Assembly (NCBI RefSeq): GCF_021173085.1
Contig: NZ_CP076412.1
Coordinates: 992,001 to 1,056,000, forward strand
DNA: 64,000 nucleotides
Source: Ralstonia wenshanensis
GTDB lineage: Bacteria > Pseudomonadota > Gammaproteobacteria > Burkholderiales > Burkholderiaceae
Reading direction: 5' to 3'
In this document: piece after piece, positions 7,816 to 16,369 of the stretch
How the letters are laid out: every line of letters starts with the position of its first letter
Numbering within the stretch: position 1 is the first letter of the stretch
Notes under the pieces: model-generated
Databases searched by the model: none
What the model was told of the DNA's origin: nothing
Seen by the model: only the letters and a program-made list of their open reading frames with translations
Position numbers and translations under genes: made by a program

Positions 7816-9714
7816 TTAGCCAGCGTGCAGCCAGTCGCGCGCGACGGCAACGTGCCGCTGGGCCACGCCCTCGCCGGCCCTGACGTAGCGTGCAACGTAG
7901 CTCTGCAGCGGCGGCCAAGCCGCGAGCTTCTGGACCGCCTCGTCGATCGATCCGCCAGCGGCGCCATATTCGAGCAACGCTGCGAAAGCCTCGGCGCGCA
8001 CCATTCGCGCGGCAGCGTCTTCGGGCAACCCGGGCTCGCGCAGGCGCTCACTCACCAACAGCGCCATCAGCGCGTCAAGCGGCAGGGCCTCTTCGTCAAG
8101 GCAACCCAGCGCATAGCGCTCTTGGGCTCGCTGAAAGACGGCGCTGCGCAGCGCCGGCAGGTCGCACAGGCCATCCACCAGTTGGCCGAGACGGCGGCTG
8201 TCGCGGTATGCACGCATGGCGTCGGGCGCGATGGCGTTGATATAGCGCTCCATCCAGATGCACAAGGCATCGCTGCCATATTCGGCGTCATAGGGCTGCA
8301 GGCGCGCACGCCAGCCCTGGCGTAGCGCCATCCAATCTGGCGCAATGCTGGAACCTGCCGTCGAGACGGCACCGGCTGCGGGGCGCAATTCGTCCAACCG
8401 TGCGGACAAGTGCGCCGGCACATCGACGCGGCACGCTGGCGGCAGATCGCGCAGCGTATCGGGCAAGCCCGACAAGGCGTAACAGCCACGCAAATCGAGG
8501 TGCGTCAGCGCCTTCAGGTCACCCACGGACGCAGGCAAGCAGCGCAGCGATCCGCAATCGCGCAGGCGCAGCGTACGGAGTTGTGTGCAATGGCCAATGC
8601 TTTCCGGCACGGCCACGAGGCTCGCCATGCCGGAGACATCCAGATGACGCAGCTTGTGCAGTCGCCCCAAGGACTCCGGCAGCGTGGTCATGGCGCTGTT
8701 CTCGCGCAGGTCCAGCCGCTCCAGTTCGGCCAGGTTGCCCAGGGTATCGGGCAGCACGGAGAGCAGCGGATTGCCGCGCAAGTGAAGCTCTCGCAGTTGC
8801 GCAAGCTGGCCCAGGCTGATGGGCAGTTGCACGAGCAGCTTGTTGGAGGCCAGCGTCAGCGTTTGCAATGCAGCCAGCGTGCCAAGCTCGACCGGCACGA
8901 TGCGCAGATCCGTGCCCTGCAGAACCAGTCGCTCCAGCTTCGGCAACTGCGACAACGACGACGGCAGCGCGCGCAGCGGCGAATCGAGCACGACAACCTC
9001 CTGCAGCTGCAACAGCTTGCCGATCCGCCCGGGCAACGCTGACAGCCGTGGGTTGCGCGCGAAATGCAGCGCGCTCAGGTTGACCGGCAAACCACCAGAT
9101 GCCGGCCACTCGAAGAGATCGCAATCGTGCACGGTCAGCCGCTCCAGCTCTTCGGCCAGGCATAGGGCCGCTGGCAGGCGCATCACCGGAATACCGTCGA
9201 GCACGAGGTGCCGGCTCTTCTGCTGCATGGCCAGCAGCATGCGCGTGGCCGCCAGGGCCAGGCCTTGCTCCGTGGGCCGTGCGGTGTCGGTCAGCAACGG
9301 GCCGCTGTAGCGGTGCAAGCGACGCGCCATCTCCTGCTGCCAACCCGCCACCGCCTCGCATACGGCCAGCCAGCGGCTGGCATCAGTAGGAGGAACGGGG
9401 GCACGCAGGCCGTGGCCTTGTGGCATGGCCTGCTGGATGCGCAACGCATCGCGCGCCGCGCCTGCGCGCTGTTGATGCTGTGTGCGCGAAGCAGTCGCCG
9501 CGACCTGTCGATCATGATGCGGTGTCGGCACGTGAAATCGGCTGGCGGCTGGCGACGGCTCGGCGTGTCCGGTCCGCACACGTTGCAGCACGCGCCGCAA
9601 TGCACGCGACAGCTTGTTGGTCACCGACACACCTGCATCCGCCTCACCGTGATCGGCACGGGTCTGCGCGAGGGTATCGGGCGGCATGGGGGCACTACCG
9701 TAATGTGATTGCAT
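7816..9714 (-). CDS. Leucine-rich-repeat putative type III effector
   Basis: A 632-aa protein. Residues 1-160 are polar with several His and Arg, a possible export and chaperone-binding region. About ten leucine-rich repeats of 23-24 residues occupy roughly 165-435, with the LPxSLGxLxxLxxLxLxxN pattern of bacterial effector LRRs (LPISLGQLAQLRELHLRGN). A helical C-terminal domain (about 440-632) contains YALGCLDEEAL with Cys538. It loosely resembles the start of NEL ubiquitin-ligase domains, whose active site is Cys-x-Asp, but only 95 residues follow the Cys, so this is weak. The ATG at 9714 is chosen because a hrpII promoter starts transcription near 9780; an ORF start at 9924 lies upstream of that promoter. 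Confidence 0.75.
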   Translation of the reverse strand: MQSHYGSAPMPPDTLAQTRADHGEADAGVSVTNKLSRALRRVLQRVRTGHAEPSPAASRFHVPTPHHDRQVAATASRTQHQQRAGAARDALRIQQAMPQGHGLRAPVPPTDASRWLAVCEAVAGWQQEMARRLHRYSGPLLTDTARPTEQGLALAATRMLLAMQQKSRHLVLDGIPVMRLPAALCLAEELERLTVHDCDLFEWPASGGLPVNLSALHFARNPRLSALPGRIGKLLQLQEVVVLDSPLRALPSSLSQLPKLERLVLQGTDLRIVPVELGTLAALQTLTLASNKLLVQLPISLGQLAQLRELHLRGNPLLSVLPDTLGNLAELERLDLRENSAMTTLPESLGRLHKLRHLDVSGMASLVAVPESIGHCTQLRTLRLRDCGSLRCLPASVGDLKALTHLDLRGCYALSGLPDTLRDLPPACRVDVPAHLSARLDELRPAAGAVSTAGSSIAPDWMALRQGWRARLQPYDAEYGSDALCIWMERYINAIAPDAMRAYRDSRRLGQLVDGLCDLPALRSAVFQRAQERYALGCLDEEALPLDALMALLVSERLREPGLPEDAAARMVRAEAFAALLEYGAAGGSIDEAVQKLAAWPPLQSYVARYVRAGEGVAQRHVAVARDWLHAG

Positions 9715-9781
9715 GATGGGCCCAAGAAAAGATGAAGTGGCAATCGGCGGCGGGCCACACGCCCTTTCCGCCTGTTTGCTG

Positions 9782-9843
9782 ATCGTATGGACCACCGCGC
9801 AACACGACTTGTGGCCGGACGAACCCGTTGCGCCCGCGGCGAA
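9782..9843 (-). promoter_or_regulatory. hrpII box and -10 element for the LRR gene
   Basis: On the minus strand, TTCG-N16-TTCG spans 9843-9820 and TACGAT (YANNNT) follows after 32 bases at 9787-9782. The predicted start lies about 65 bases before the ATG at 9714. Confidence 0.85.
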
Positions 9844-9874
9844 CCATCGTGCCCATGCACGCTCTCGATCCGGT

Positions 9875-9937
9875 TTCGCTGCAAGCCCGGCAAATTCGCA
9901 CGGCGCGTGCGCACCGCCCGGCACGCGTTTCTATGAT
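9875..9937 (+). promoter_or_regulatory. hrpII box and -10 element for the lytic transglycosylase
   Basis: TTCG (9875-9878) and TTCG (9895-9898) are 16 bases apart, and TATGAT follows after 33 bases (9932-9937). It stands back to back with the box for the LRR gene, so one short region serves two divergent type III transcripts. Confidence 0.85.
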
Positions 9938-10123
9938 GCGCGCATGCTCGTTACCGGAGATCCGCAATGCATGCCCCATCGTCTCGCATCATGGCTGCGC
10001 GGGAGCGTCGCGCAACTACCCATGCAGCCCCGCCCACACGTCGCGAAACACGTCACAACTGGCAGCAGCAACGCCTGCAACAACGCCACCCCGTGACGCG
10101 CGCCTGCGCTGGCAGGCAAGACC

Positions 10124-10816
10124 ATGCGCGGGCGTGACCGGCTTGCCGCGGTGCTGCGGCGGGGACTGGTTTTCGCCATTGCGCTGCTTGGCTGCCTGCC
10201 TGCCGCAGCCCTGGCAGATTGCATCGACGATGCCGCCGCGTACCACGGCGTCAACGCCCAAGTCTTGCGTGCCATCGGCTATCAGGAATCGCACCTGAAT
10301 CCGCAAGCGCACAACCGAAACCGCAACGGCAGTGAAGACCTGGGCATGTTCCAGATCAACACCATCCACCTGCCGGAGCTGTCGCGCTACGGTATCGGCC
10401 GCCAGATGCTCTATGACCCGTGCGTCAGCGCCTATGTGGCCGCCTGGCATCTGGCGCGCAAGGTGCAATTGCACGGCAACAGCTGGCATGCCATCGGCGC
10501 CTATCACTCAGAGTCTCCAGGGGAAAACGGCATCTATGCCCGGGCCGTGGAAGGCATCCTGAACCGCAAGCTCGCAGCACGCACGCCGCTGCCGGTTGCC
10601 GGGCAAACGCGTGCCCAAGAGCCGGCGCCGCAACCCATGCAGGATGCCGCCAAACCCATGCACGCCGTCGTTCTCAAGCACGCGACAGATGCGCCACCCG
10701 AGCACAGCAGGCATGTGTTGAGCGCCCCGACGGCAGGTGAAGATGAACATTGGCTCGATGCCATGCTGACCAGCCTGAACCAGAGTGCAAGCTTGCGAGA
10801 CCGGTTCAGCCGGTAA
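10124..10816 (+). CDS. IagB/Hpa2-type lytic transglycosylase of the type III system
   Basis: A 230-aa secreted lysozyme-like enzyme. Residues 1-31 form a signal peptide (LVFAIALLGCLPAAALA). The SLT domain covers about 32-150 with the catalytic Glu55 in IGYQESHLNPQ, the GMFQINTIH segment and the NSWHAIGAYHSESPG segment. The last 75 residues are Pro/Ala-rich and unfamiliar. Enzymes of this group cut peptidoglycan locally so that a type III apparatus can cross the wall. The hrpII promoter about 190 bases upstream fits this role. A 56-aa reading frame (9967-10137) behind CGGAGATCCGCA lies in the leader and overlaps this start. Confidence 0.85.
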   Translation: MRGRDRLAAVLRRGLVFAIALLGCLPAAALADCIDDAAAYHGVNAQVLRAIGYQESHLNPQAHNRNRNGSEDLGMFQINTIHLPELSRYGIGRQMLYDPCVSAYVAAWHLARKVQLHGNSWHAIGAYHSESPGENGIYARAVEGILNRKLAARTPLPVAGQTRAQEPAPQPMQDAAKPMHAVVLKHATDAPPEHSRHVLSAPTAGEDEHWLDAMLTSLNQSASLRDRFSR

Positions 10817-11030
10817 GCCCGGGCGCCATCGCTTGCTTGCGTGGCCCGACCGGCCCTGCATGCCGCGTTGCGTTTGCCGCCCCAGGGTCCGAACAGGCAC
10901 GACGCTCGAACTCTGAATTTTTCTCAACTGCCCCGTCGTCCATGGCGGTCCGCAGACGAAACGCTCTATCCTTCCCGGCCACCCCCAAACCAATAAATCG
11001 GGTGTCAGTAATACAAGGGGAGCATTCAAA

Positions 11031-12491
11031 ATGAACAAGCGATTTCGTGGAGGAATTGCGCATGGGCCAGTCCGTCGGTCGCTAGCTGCAGGGGCGGCCG
11101 CCGCCCTTTGGGCCTTCCTGCCGGCTGCGCACGCAGTCGAGCTGGGCGTGCTACATCTGCACTCGAACATTGGCCAGCCGCTTGAGGCTGAAATCGACTT
11201 GACGGGGTTGCAGCCGCACGACGCACAAGCGCTGGTGCTGCAGCCCGGCACCCGCGAAAGCTACCTCGCCGCCGGCGTGCCTTACGGCGCAAGCGCTACT
11301 TCGCTGCATACGACATTGGTACAGCGGCAAGACGGCAGCTATGTCGTTCGCGTGTACTCGACCGTTCCGCAGGCAGACGCCATTTCGGATATCGTCGTGC
11401 GCCTTGCGGGGCCAGGTGGAAACACGCTGGCGACTTATACGGTGTTGCTCAGTCCGCCGGGCGCGGCAAGCGCCCCCACCACGTTCCTGCAGACGCAACG
11501 CAAATCGGCGCCCGCTTCGGGAGTGTCGCCGCCCAGCAGTGCACCGGCACACCGCCCGCAGACGCAAGCAGTGGCAGTCGCATCGGCTCCCGCCGTCAAC
11601 ACGGCAGACGGCGCGCATCCATCGGCTGCCGCCACGGCGCCGTCTGCAGGTGAAGACGACAGGCACGCCGAAGCCGTCTATACCGTCAAAGCGGGCGACA
11701 ACCTCTCACAGATCGCGCTCGGCACCGTGCAGAATCGGGCGTACGTGTCCGCCGGACAAGCCGCGCTGGCGCTTTACCGCAGCAATCCGCACGCCTTCAT
11801 TGGTGGAAACATCAACCAACTGCGCGTCGGCGCCACGCTACGTGTGCCCACGGCAGAGGAAGCAACGGCGGTGGCGAGCGTTGAAGCCGAACGGCAGCTC
11901 CGCTTGCTGACGCAGACTGCGGCTACCGACCGCGCACCGCCTGTGCCCGAGGTAAATGCCAACGCCATCGCCGGCAGTCGGCCACCTTCGGTGCCAGCCG
12001 ATGCGGCGGACAAAAACGCGCTGCGCATTTCCGCTACGGGCACGCAAGAGCAGGCGAAGGTGGAACAGCTCAACGAGGAGTTGGTTGCAGCCCGGCAGGC
12101 GATCCATGAGCTCGAATCGCGCCTTGCGCAAGTTGAGCAGAACCTGGCCGATATGCGGCGGCTCGCAGCCTTGAAGAATGCCTCGGCACAGCCTGCCGCA
12201 GCATGGGCGACGGCCGGGGAAGAGGGCCACACGCCAGACGGTGGGCTTGCAAGCCGCAGTCCGATTACGACCGATGACCCGGCACCCTGGAAGCGTGCCC
12301 ACATCATCGGCCCAGTCTTGGGAGTCTTGCTGGCTTTGCTGATGGCCGCCTTGATGCTCTACCGAATGCGCATGCGCAAGGTTCAATCTGCGCTGGCTGC
12401 GATCTACACCCAACTCCACGATAACGGCGATCCGCTGACCGAGCGCGGCCCGCGCGCCCGACGCAATAACGAGACGGTGTCATCACGGTAG
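11031..12491 (+). CDS. FimV-like LysM protein without the C-terminal TPR domain
   Basis: A 486-aa membrane protein. Residues 1-35 form a signal peptide ending AAHA. The FimV N-terminal domain follows (VELGVLHLHSNIGQPLEAEI, about 36-140), then a Pro/Ala linker, a LysM-type region (YTVKAGDNLSQIA, about 220-280), a coiled coil (KVEQLNEELVAARQAIHELE, about 342-385), and a transmembrane helix (about 425-443) with a short basic cytoplasmic tail. FimV proteins organise cell poles and type IV pili and normally carry a large cytoplasmic TPR domain, which is missing here. RBS AAGGGGAGC precedes the ATG. No hrpII box was seen in front of it. Its tie to the neighbouring transglycosylase is unproven. Confidence 0.75.
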   Translation: MNKRFRGGIAHGPVRRSLAAGAAAALWAFLPAAHAVELGVLHLHSNIGQPLEAEIDLTGLQPHDAQALVLQPGTRESYLAAGVPYGASATSLHTTLVQRQDGSYVVRVYSTVPQADAISDIVVRLAGPGGNTLATYTVLLSPPGAASAPTTFLQTQRKSAPASGVSPPSSAPAHRPQTQAVAVASAPAVNTADGAHPSAAATAPSAGEDDRHAEAVYTVKAGDNLSQIALGTVQNRAYVSAGQAALALYRSNPHAFIGGNINQLRVGATLRVPTAEEATAVASVEAERQLRLLTQTAATDRAPPVPEVNANAIAGSRPPSVPADAADKNALRISATGTQEQAKVEQLNEELVAARQAIHELESRLAQVEQNLADMRRLAALKNASAQPAAAWATAGEEGHTPDGGLASRSPITTDDPAPWKRAHIIGPVLGVLLALLMAALMLYRMRMRKVQSALAAIYTQLHDNGDPLTERGPRARRNNETVSSR

Positions 12492-12737
12492 ATCGCAGAG
12501 GACGTGGAACTTGGGAGGCAACGGGAAGCGCACGCACCGCGAGCCCGCCGCATCACGCATGCCGCAGCATGTGCAGGATCGTATGTATACGGCGCCCTCA
12601 CATTGGACGCCCAGGCAGTGGAAACCCGCACGCAAACGTTTTTTCTAGAAAAAGCCGCTTCAGATCGTCTGATCCGCGTCGATGTAAAACGAGCCCTGAT
12701 ACTTCCAGCCAAGCGTCAAAGCGAGGGGGGCACGCAA

Positions 12738-12911
12738 ATGCTCGATCGTTTGCGTCACATTGCCGAGTCTGGCGTCATATCGGAGATGGTCTATATGGCG
12801 GCGCAAAAGGCACATGCCGCGCCCCTGATCGCTGGGGTCGATGGCCCAATCCAACCTGATCGACGTCTAGCCAGCACCAAGCCATGCCCTCCGCGTGCCC
12901 TCCGCTTCTGA
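12738..12911 (+). CDS. Possible small protein (57 aa)
   Basis: A 57-aa frame begins at an ATG behind a strong GAGGGGGG ribosome site. Its start reads MLDRLRHIAESGVISEMVYM. It overlaps the following lipoprotein gene by 28 bases. I do not recognise it. Apart from this frame, I see nothing in 12492-12883 beyond ordinary intergenic sequence. The call is weak because an antisense frame is open over the same bases. Confidence 0.25.
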   Translation: MLDRLRHIAESGVISEMVYMAAQKAHAAPLIAGVDGPIQPDRRLASTKPCPPRALRF

Positions 12912-14278
12912 AAGCCATCCCGATTTGCCTGATCCTGGCCGCATGCGGCGGTGGCGGCGATGCGGCCACCACGCCACCCCCCAGTGCAACGCAGCCGGGC
13001 GCGCCAATTGGAGCACCGGTCGGCCCGGTGGCCCCAACGGCCCCGGCCACTTACTCCATTGCGGGAACGGTCACAGGCTTGCTCGATTACGGCAGCCTCA
13101 CGTTGCTTAACAACGGTGCGGATCCGATTGTCCAAGCCACCGACGGCGGCTTCAGCTTTTCCGTTTCCGTAGCGGCAGGCAGCGCCTACGCTGTCTCCGT
13201 CAACGCCGAACCGCTTTGGCAGTCCTGCTCCATTGCAAACGGCAGCGGGCTGGCCAACGGTAATGTCAATAACGTGAGCGTGAACTGTGCAGTCGCACAA
13301 TCGATGGTGTCCACCATCGCCGGTTCGACCACTGCGGGGTATGCGAACGGCACGGGTTCGGCTGCGTCGTTCCGACAGCCGAGCGGTGTTGCACGGGACG
13401 CCTCTGGCAACCTGTATGTAGCGGATTACGCCAACCACGTCATTCGCAAAATCGCACCGGGCGGCGTCGTCACGACCCTGGCGGGCACGGGCAGCCCGGG
13501 CCACGTCGATGGCATGGCGGGCAGCGCCAAGTTCGCGACGCCTGTCGGCATTGCCGTGGCGGCCAGCGGCAACATCTATGTGACGGAGTTCTACGGCAAC
13601 GATATTCGAATGATCACGCCGGGCGGCATCGTGACGACGCTTGCCGGTTCGGCAACTGCGGGGAGCGCCGACGGCATCGGCGCAAGCGCCTCATTCAACA
13701 ACCCGCTGGGCATCGCGGTGGATGCCAACGAAAACGTCTACGTGGCGGATTACAGCAACAACATGATCCGCAAGATCACGCCAGCCGGCGTGGTGACCAC
13801 ACTGGCCGGCACGACAACAGCGGGCAGCAACAATGGCGCGGCCGCGCTCGCCACCTTCAACGGCCCGTCGGGCATCGCGCTCTCTCCGTCTGGCGCGCTG
13901 TATGTGGCGGAGTGGTTCAACAGCGATATCCGGCAGATATCGCCGGCAGGTGTCGTCTCGACATTGGCGGGCTCCGGCGCGGCCGGCAGTGATGACGGCG
14001 TGGGTACCGCGGCAACGTTCTCGCTCCCGGTGGGCCTCGCGATCGGTACCAACGGCGTGCTTTATGTCGCCGACGACGGCAACAACCTGATCCGCATGGT
14101 GACCCCGGCGGGCGTGGTTGCCACCCTGGCGGGCTCCATCAACGCGGGCAGCGCCGACGGCCCTGGGAGCACCGCGATGTTCAATCAACCCTCCGGGATC
14201 GCGGTCGACACAAACGGCAACCTGTACGTTGCCGACCTGGCAAACAACATGATCCGCTACGTCGCACCCACCCCATAG
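12884..14278 (+). CDS. NHL-repeat beta-propeller lipoprotein
   Basis: A 464-aa predicted lipoprotein. The signal ends in the lipobox LILAAC (Cys about 21), followed by a Gly/Pro-rich linker. A beta-sandwich-like domain (about 55-145) precedes six NHL repeats of about 54-56 residues, each with a core like PSGVARDASGNLYVADYANHVIRKI and VVTTLAGT. NHL propellers are binding scaffolds, and no catalytic residues are apparent. It would face the periplasm or cell surface. No hrpII box was seen upstream, so a link to the type III genes on either side is only positional. Confidence 0.85.
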   Translation: MPSACPPLLKAIPICLILAACGGGGDAATTPPPSATQPGAPIGAPVGPVAPTAPATYSIAGTVTGLLDYGSLTLLNNGADPIVQATDGGFSFSVSVAAGSAYAVSVNAEPLWQSCSIANGSGLANGNVNNVSVNCAVAQSMVSTIAGSTTAGYANGTGSAASFRQPSGVARDASGNLYVADYANHVIRKIAPGGVVTTLAGTGSPGHVDGMAGSAKFATPVGIAVAASGNIYVTEFYGNDIRMITPGGIVTTLAGSATAGSADGIGASASFNNPLGIAVDANENVYVADYSNNMIRKITPAGVVTTLAGTTTAGSNNGAAALATFNGPSGIALSPSGALYVAEWFNSDIRQISPAGVVSTLAGSGAAGSDDGVGTAATFSLPVGLAIGTNGVLYVADDGNNLIRMVTPAGVVATLAGSINAGSADGPGSTAMFNQPSGIAVDTNGNLYVADLANNMIRYVAPTP

Positions 14279-14326
14279 CGAAGCTCGGCGTACCGCTGCG
14301 CACGCCCGCCGCGACTTGGAACGTGT

Positions 14327-14359
14327 CACGCCCGGCGTCGCTTGGCCACGCCGGGCGTG
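14327..14359. terminator. Hairpin between convergent lipoprotein genes
   Basis: A perfect 12-bp stem (CACGCCCGGCGT and its complement) with a 9-base loop lies between the stop codons of the two converging genes. There is no T run, so bidirectional termination is inferred from shape and place. Confidence 0.55.
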
Positions 14360-14404
14360 CTGAACCGCACTTGAGACAAAGGATGTCTCTGGCGGGCACC
14401 TCAC

Positions 14405-15703
14405 TTACTGCACGCCAACACCACCGTACGACAGGTACTGGCCGAACAGGCGCGCAAACTGGCCGCCATCGGTGTTGATATTTGTCGAATACGTGCCGCC
14501 ACCGCCGAAGACGATCGCGAACGTATGCAGGCCGCCGTATTCCCACGGGTTGCGCAACATGTAGTCGACGTGATTGTCACGGTAGTGGTTGGGGGTGCCA
14601 CCCGGCGTGTCGGACGGCACACCCAACGGCGTCTGCCACCACAGGATCGGCAGCCCATTGCCCAGCGCATCGCGGTAGGCTGCGACCTTGTTCTGCTCCT
14701 GGTGGAAGTTCGGCGTCTGCACGTTGTTCTCGTCCAGATAGAACGGGCCGGTGCGGCCCATGCATTCGCCAACTGCGGCGGCCTCGAGGCAGCCGGCATC
14801 ACGGTCGCCAGCCTGGGCGACGATGAAGTCAGCCTGGTTCGCGCCGACTGCCTGCATTTCCTTGCCGATCACGTCGGGCGTGCCAGTCCAGAACGAGGGC
14901 GGGAACCCGAGCAACGCCTTGGGTGCGTGCCAGCGGCCCATCGACACCAGGCACATGCCGATGCCAGCTGCGGTATTGGGCAGCCAGCTGCATTCCTGCT
15001 GGTTGTTCACAGACGCAGCAAGCTGCGCCGGATCATGATTGGGCGCCTTCGACCACACGTAGCCCCAGAAATCCGGCTCCAGATTGACCAGCACCGGCGT
15101 ACCCAGTGCGTTGATGCGGTCATACATCATGCGCACTTGCGACCAGTAGCTGTTCATGAACGTCGCGTCGTTGATGCCGCTGATGTTGCCGTCGCCATTG
15201 GAGGCCATCTGGTAAAGCGTGAACATCGGCGTTGCACCCATGCCCTGGACGCGCTGCGCGGTGTAGGTCACGTAGGCGCCGTCCGTGTTCCAGTTAGGCC
15301 AGGCGTTTTGTCCGACGCCAACCAGGTAGGTATCGACGATGTCGGGGCGAATATTCTGCGCTTTCATGTCATCGGTGGACTGACCGGAACCCAAGCCGAC
15401 CTGCAGGCGCGGCACGCGACCCATCTTGTTGAGGATGGCGGTTGCGGGGGCGCTCTCGGTGCCCTGCGTGTGTTTGAGCCCCCCCTGGCTGGCACCCGGC
15501 CGGGTCGTTGCCGACGCACTGCTCGTCGCCTGCGTGCCCGCGCTACCACCGCTCGTGCCGTCGCCTTCGCCCCCGCAACCGAACAGCGCAAGCGAAATCA
15601 AAGCGGCCGCCGCATACCGATGAGAATATCCGCGCCCCTTCCTGCCCGAATCTGCCGCATAGCGCGCTTCTCGCGCATTGCCTGCACCACCCTCTTTTTT
15701 CAT
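14405..15703 (-). CDS. Secreted lipoprotein of unknown function
   Basis: A 432-aa protein with an N-terminal signal and lipobox (SLALFGCGG, Cys about residue 44), a Ser/Thr/Gly-rich linker and a large globular domain. The domain is rich in Trp, Tyr and Asn (VLVNLEPDFWGYVW, ALLGFPPSFW, GLPILWWQTPLGVP), which recalls sugar-binding or glycoside-hydrolase-like folds, but I cannot name a family. The ATG at 15703 is preferred over 15766 because GAGGTCGGGATC precedes it. The likely place is the outer membrane or outside the cell. It converges on the NHL lipoprotein gene. Confidence 0.7.
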   Translation of the reverse strand: MKKEGGAGNAREARYAADSGRKGRGYSHRYAAAALISLALFGCGGEGDGTSGGSAGTQATSSASATTRPGASQGGLKHTQGTESAPATAILNKMGRVPRLQVGLGSGQSTDDMKAQNIRPDIVDTYLVGVGQNAWPNWNTDGAYVTYTAQRVQGMGATPMFTLYQMASNGDGNISGINDATFMNSYWSQVRMMYDRINALGTPVLVNLEPDFWGYVWSKAPNHDPAQLAASVNNQQECSWLPNTAAGIGMCLVSMGRWHAPKALLGFPPSFWTGTPDVIGKEMQAVGANQADFIVAQAGDRDAGCLEAAAVGECMGRTGPFYLDENNVQTPNFHQEQNKVAAYRDALGNGLPILWWQTPLGVPSDTPGGTPNHYRDNHVDYMLRNPWEYGGLHTFAIVFGGGGTYSTNINTDGGQFARLFGQYLSYGGVGVQ

Positions 15704-16369
15704 GATCCCGACCTCGCCAAATTTGTTTAATATTTGAATCCAGCGGCGCATACATCCGCCCTTCAATTACTTACAAAATACGCAAGCATAACAAACATCA
15801 AAACTTTTAAATAAAGTTGATGTTCCATATAAACATGATCAGAACGTATGCCAACCACCATGGCGAGACTACCATCGCTTTGTGCGCATGAATGACGGGT
15901 GAGGTTAATTGAAGTTTTTTTTGAAGGAACCAATGCGATACGAAAGTATTGATTGGTATTTTTTTCAAAACTCGGTTCACCGCGATTGCTGCGACAATAT
16001 GCAGAAAGAGGGCGAACGTTCTTCGCGTGATCGACGTGGTGCTGAAGGCCGGAGCGTTGGAGCTGCGCCATCCAAAGAAAGAAAGCCCCAGGCAGCTTGT
16101 AACCGCCCGGGGCTTCTTGACCGCTCTTCACGGAGGCACGTGAATCATGGCTACCGGCTAGTTTATCGGAGCATTGCCTGCGAACGAACGTCGATGAGAT
16201 TAATTGAACAATGGGAGCATCACCGTCATGAAGCATTCATCATTTAATTCACCAAGCGATTTAACAACGCGATCGTAATGTTGAATGACCGTTGACCGGA
16301 CAAGAAGAGCGCATACCAAGGCCGGTTCAATACGGAGGGCGCCCAGCAGCATTCGATGTGTTATTCCAG
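15704..16369. other. AT-rich gap beside the second large effector gene
   Basis: This 666-base stretch is clearly richer in A and T than its surroundings. It holds no convincing gene. An 11-bp stem with one mismatch (16083-16115, AAGCCCC ... GGGGCTT) looks like a terminator. A minus-strand frame at 15763-16236 has no family features and no ribosome site and is left out. The composition change suggests transferred DNA around the effector gene. Confidence 0.5.

Noticed and set aside
9967-10137. A 56-aa frame in the leader of the lytic transglycosylase
   Set aside because: The ribosome site is good and it lies on the hrpII transcript, but composition is Arg/Ala/His-rich and it overlaps the next gene; support is too thin to call.
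14525-15730. Plus-strand open frame of 401 codons
   Set aside because: It is the antisense shadow of the secreted lipoprotein gene.
15763-16236. Minus-strand frame of 157 codons
   Set aside because: No ribosome site, no recognisable domain and it spans a terminator-like hairpin.
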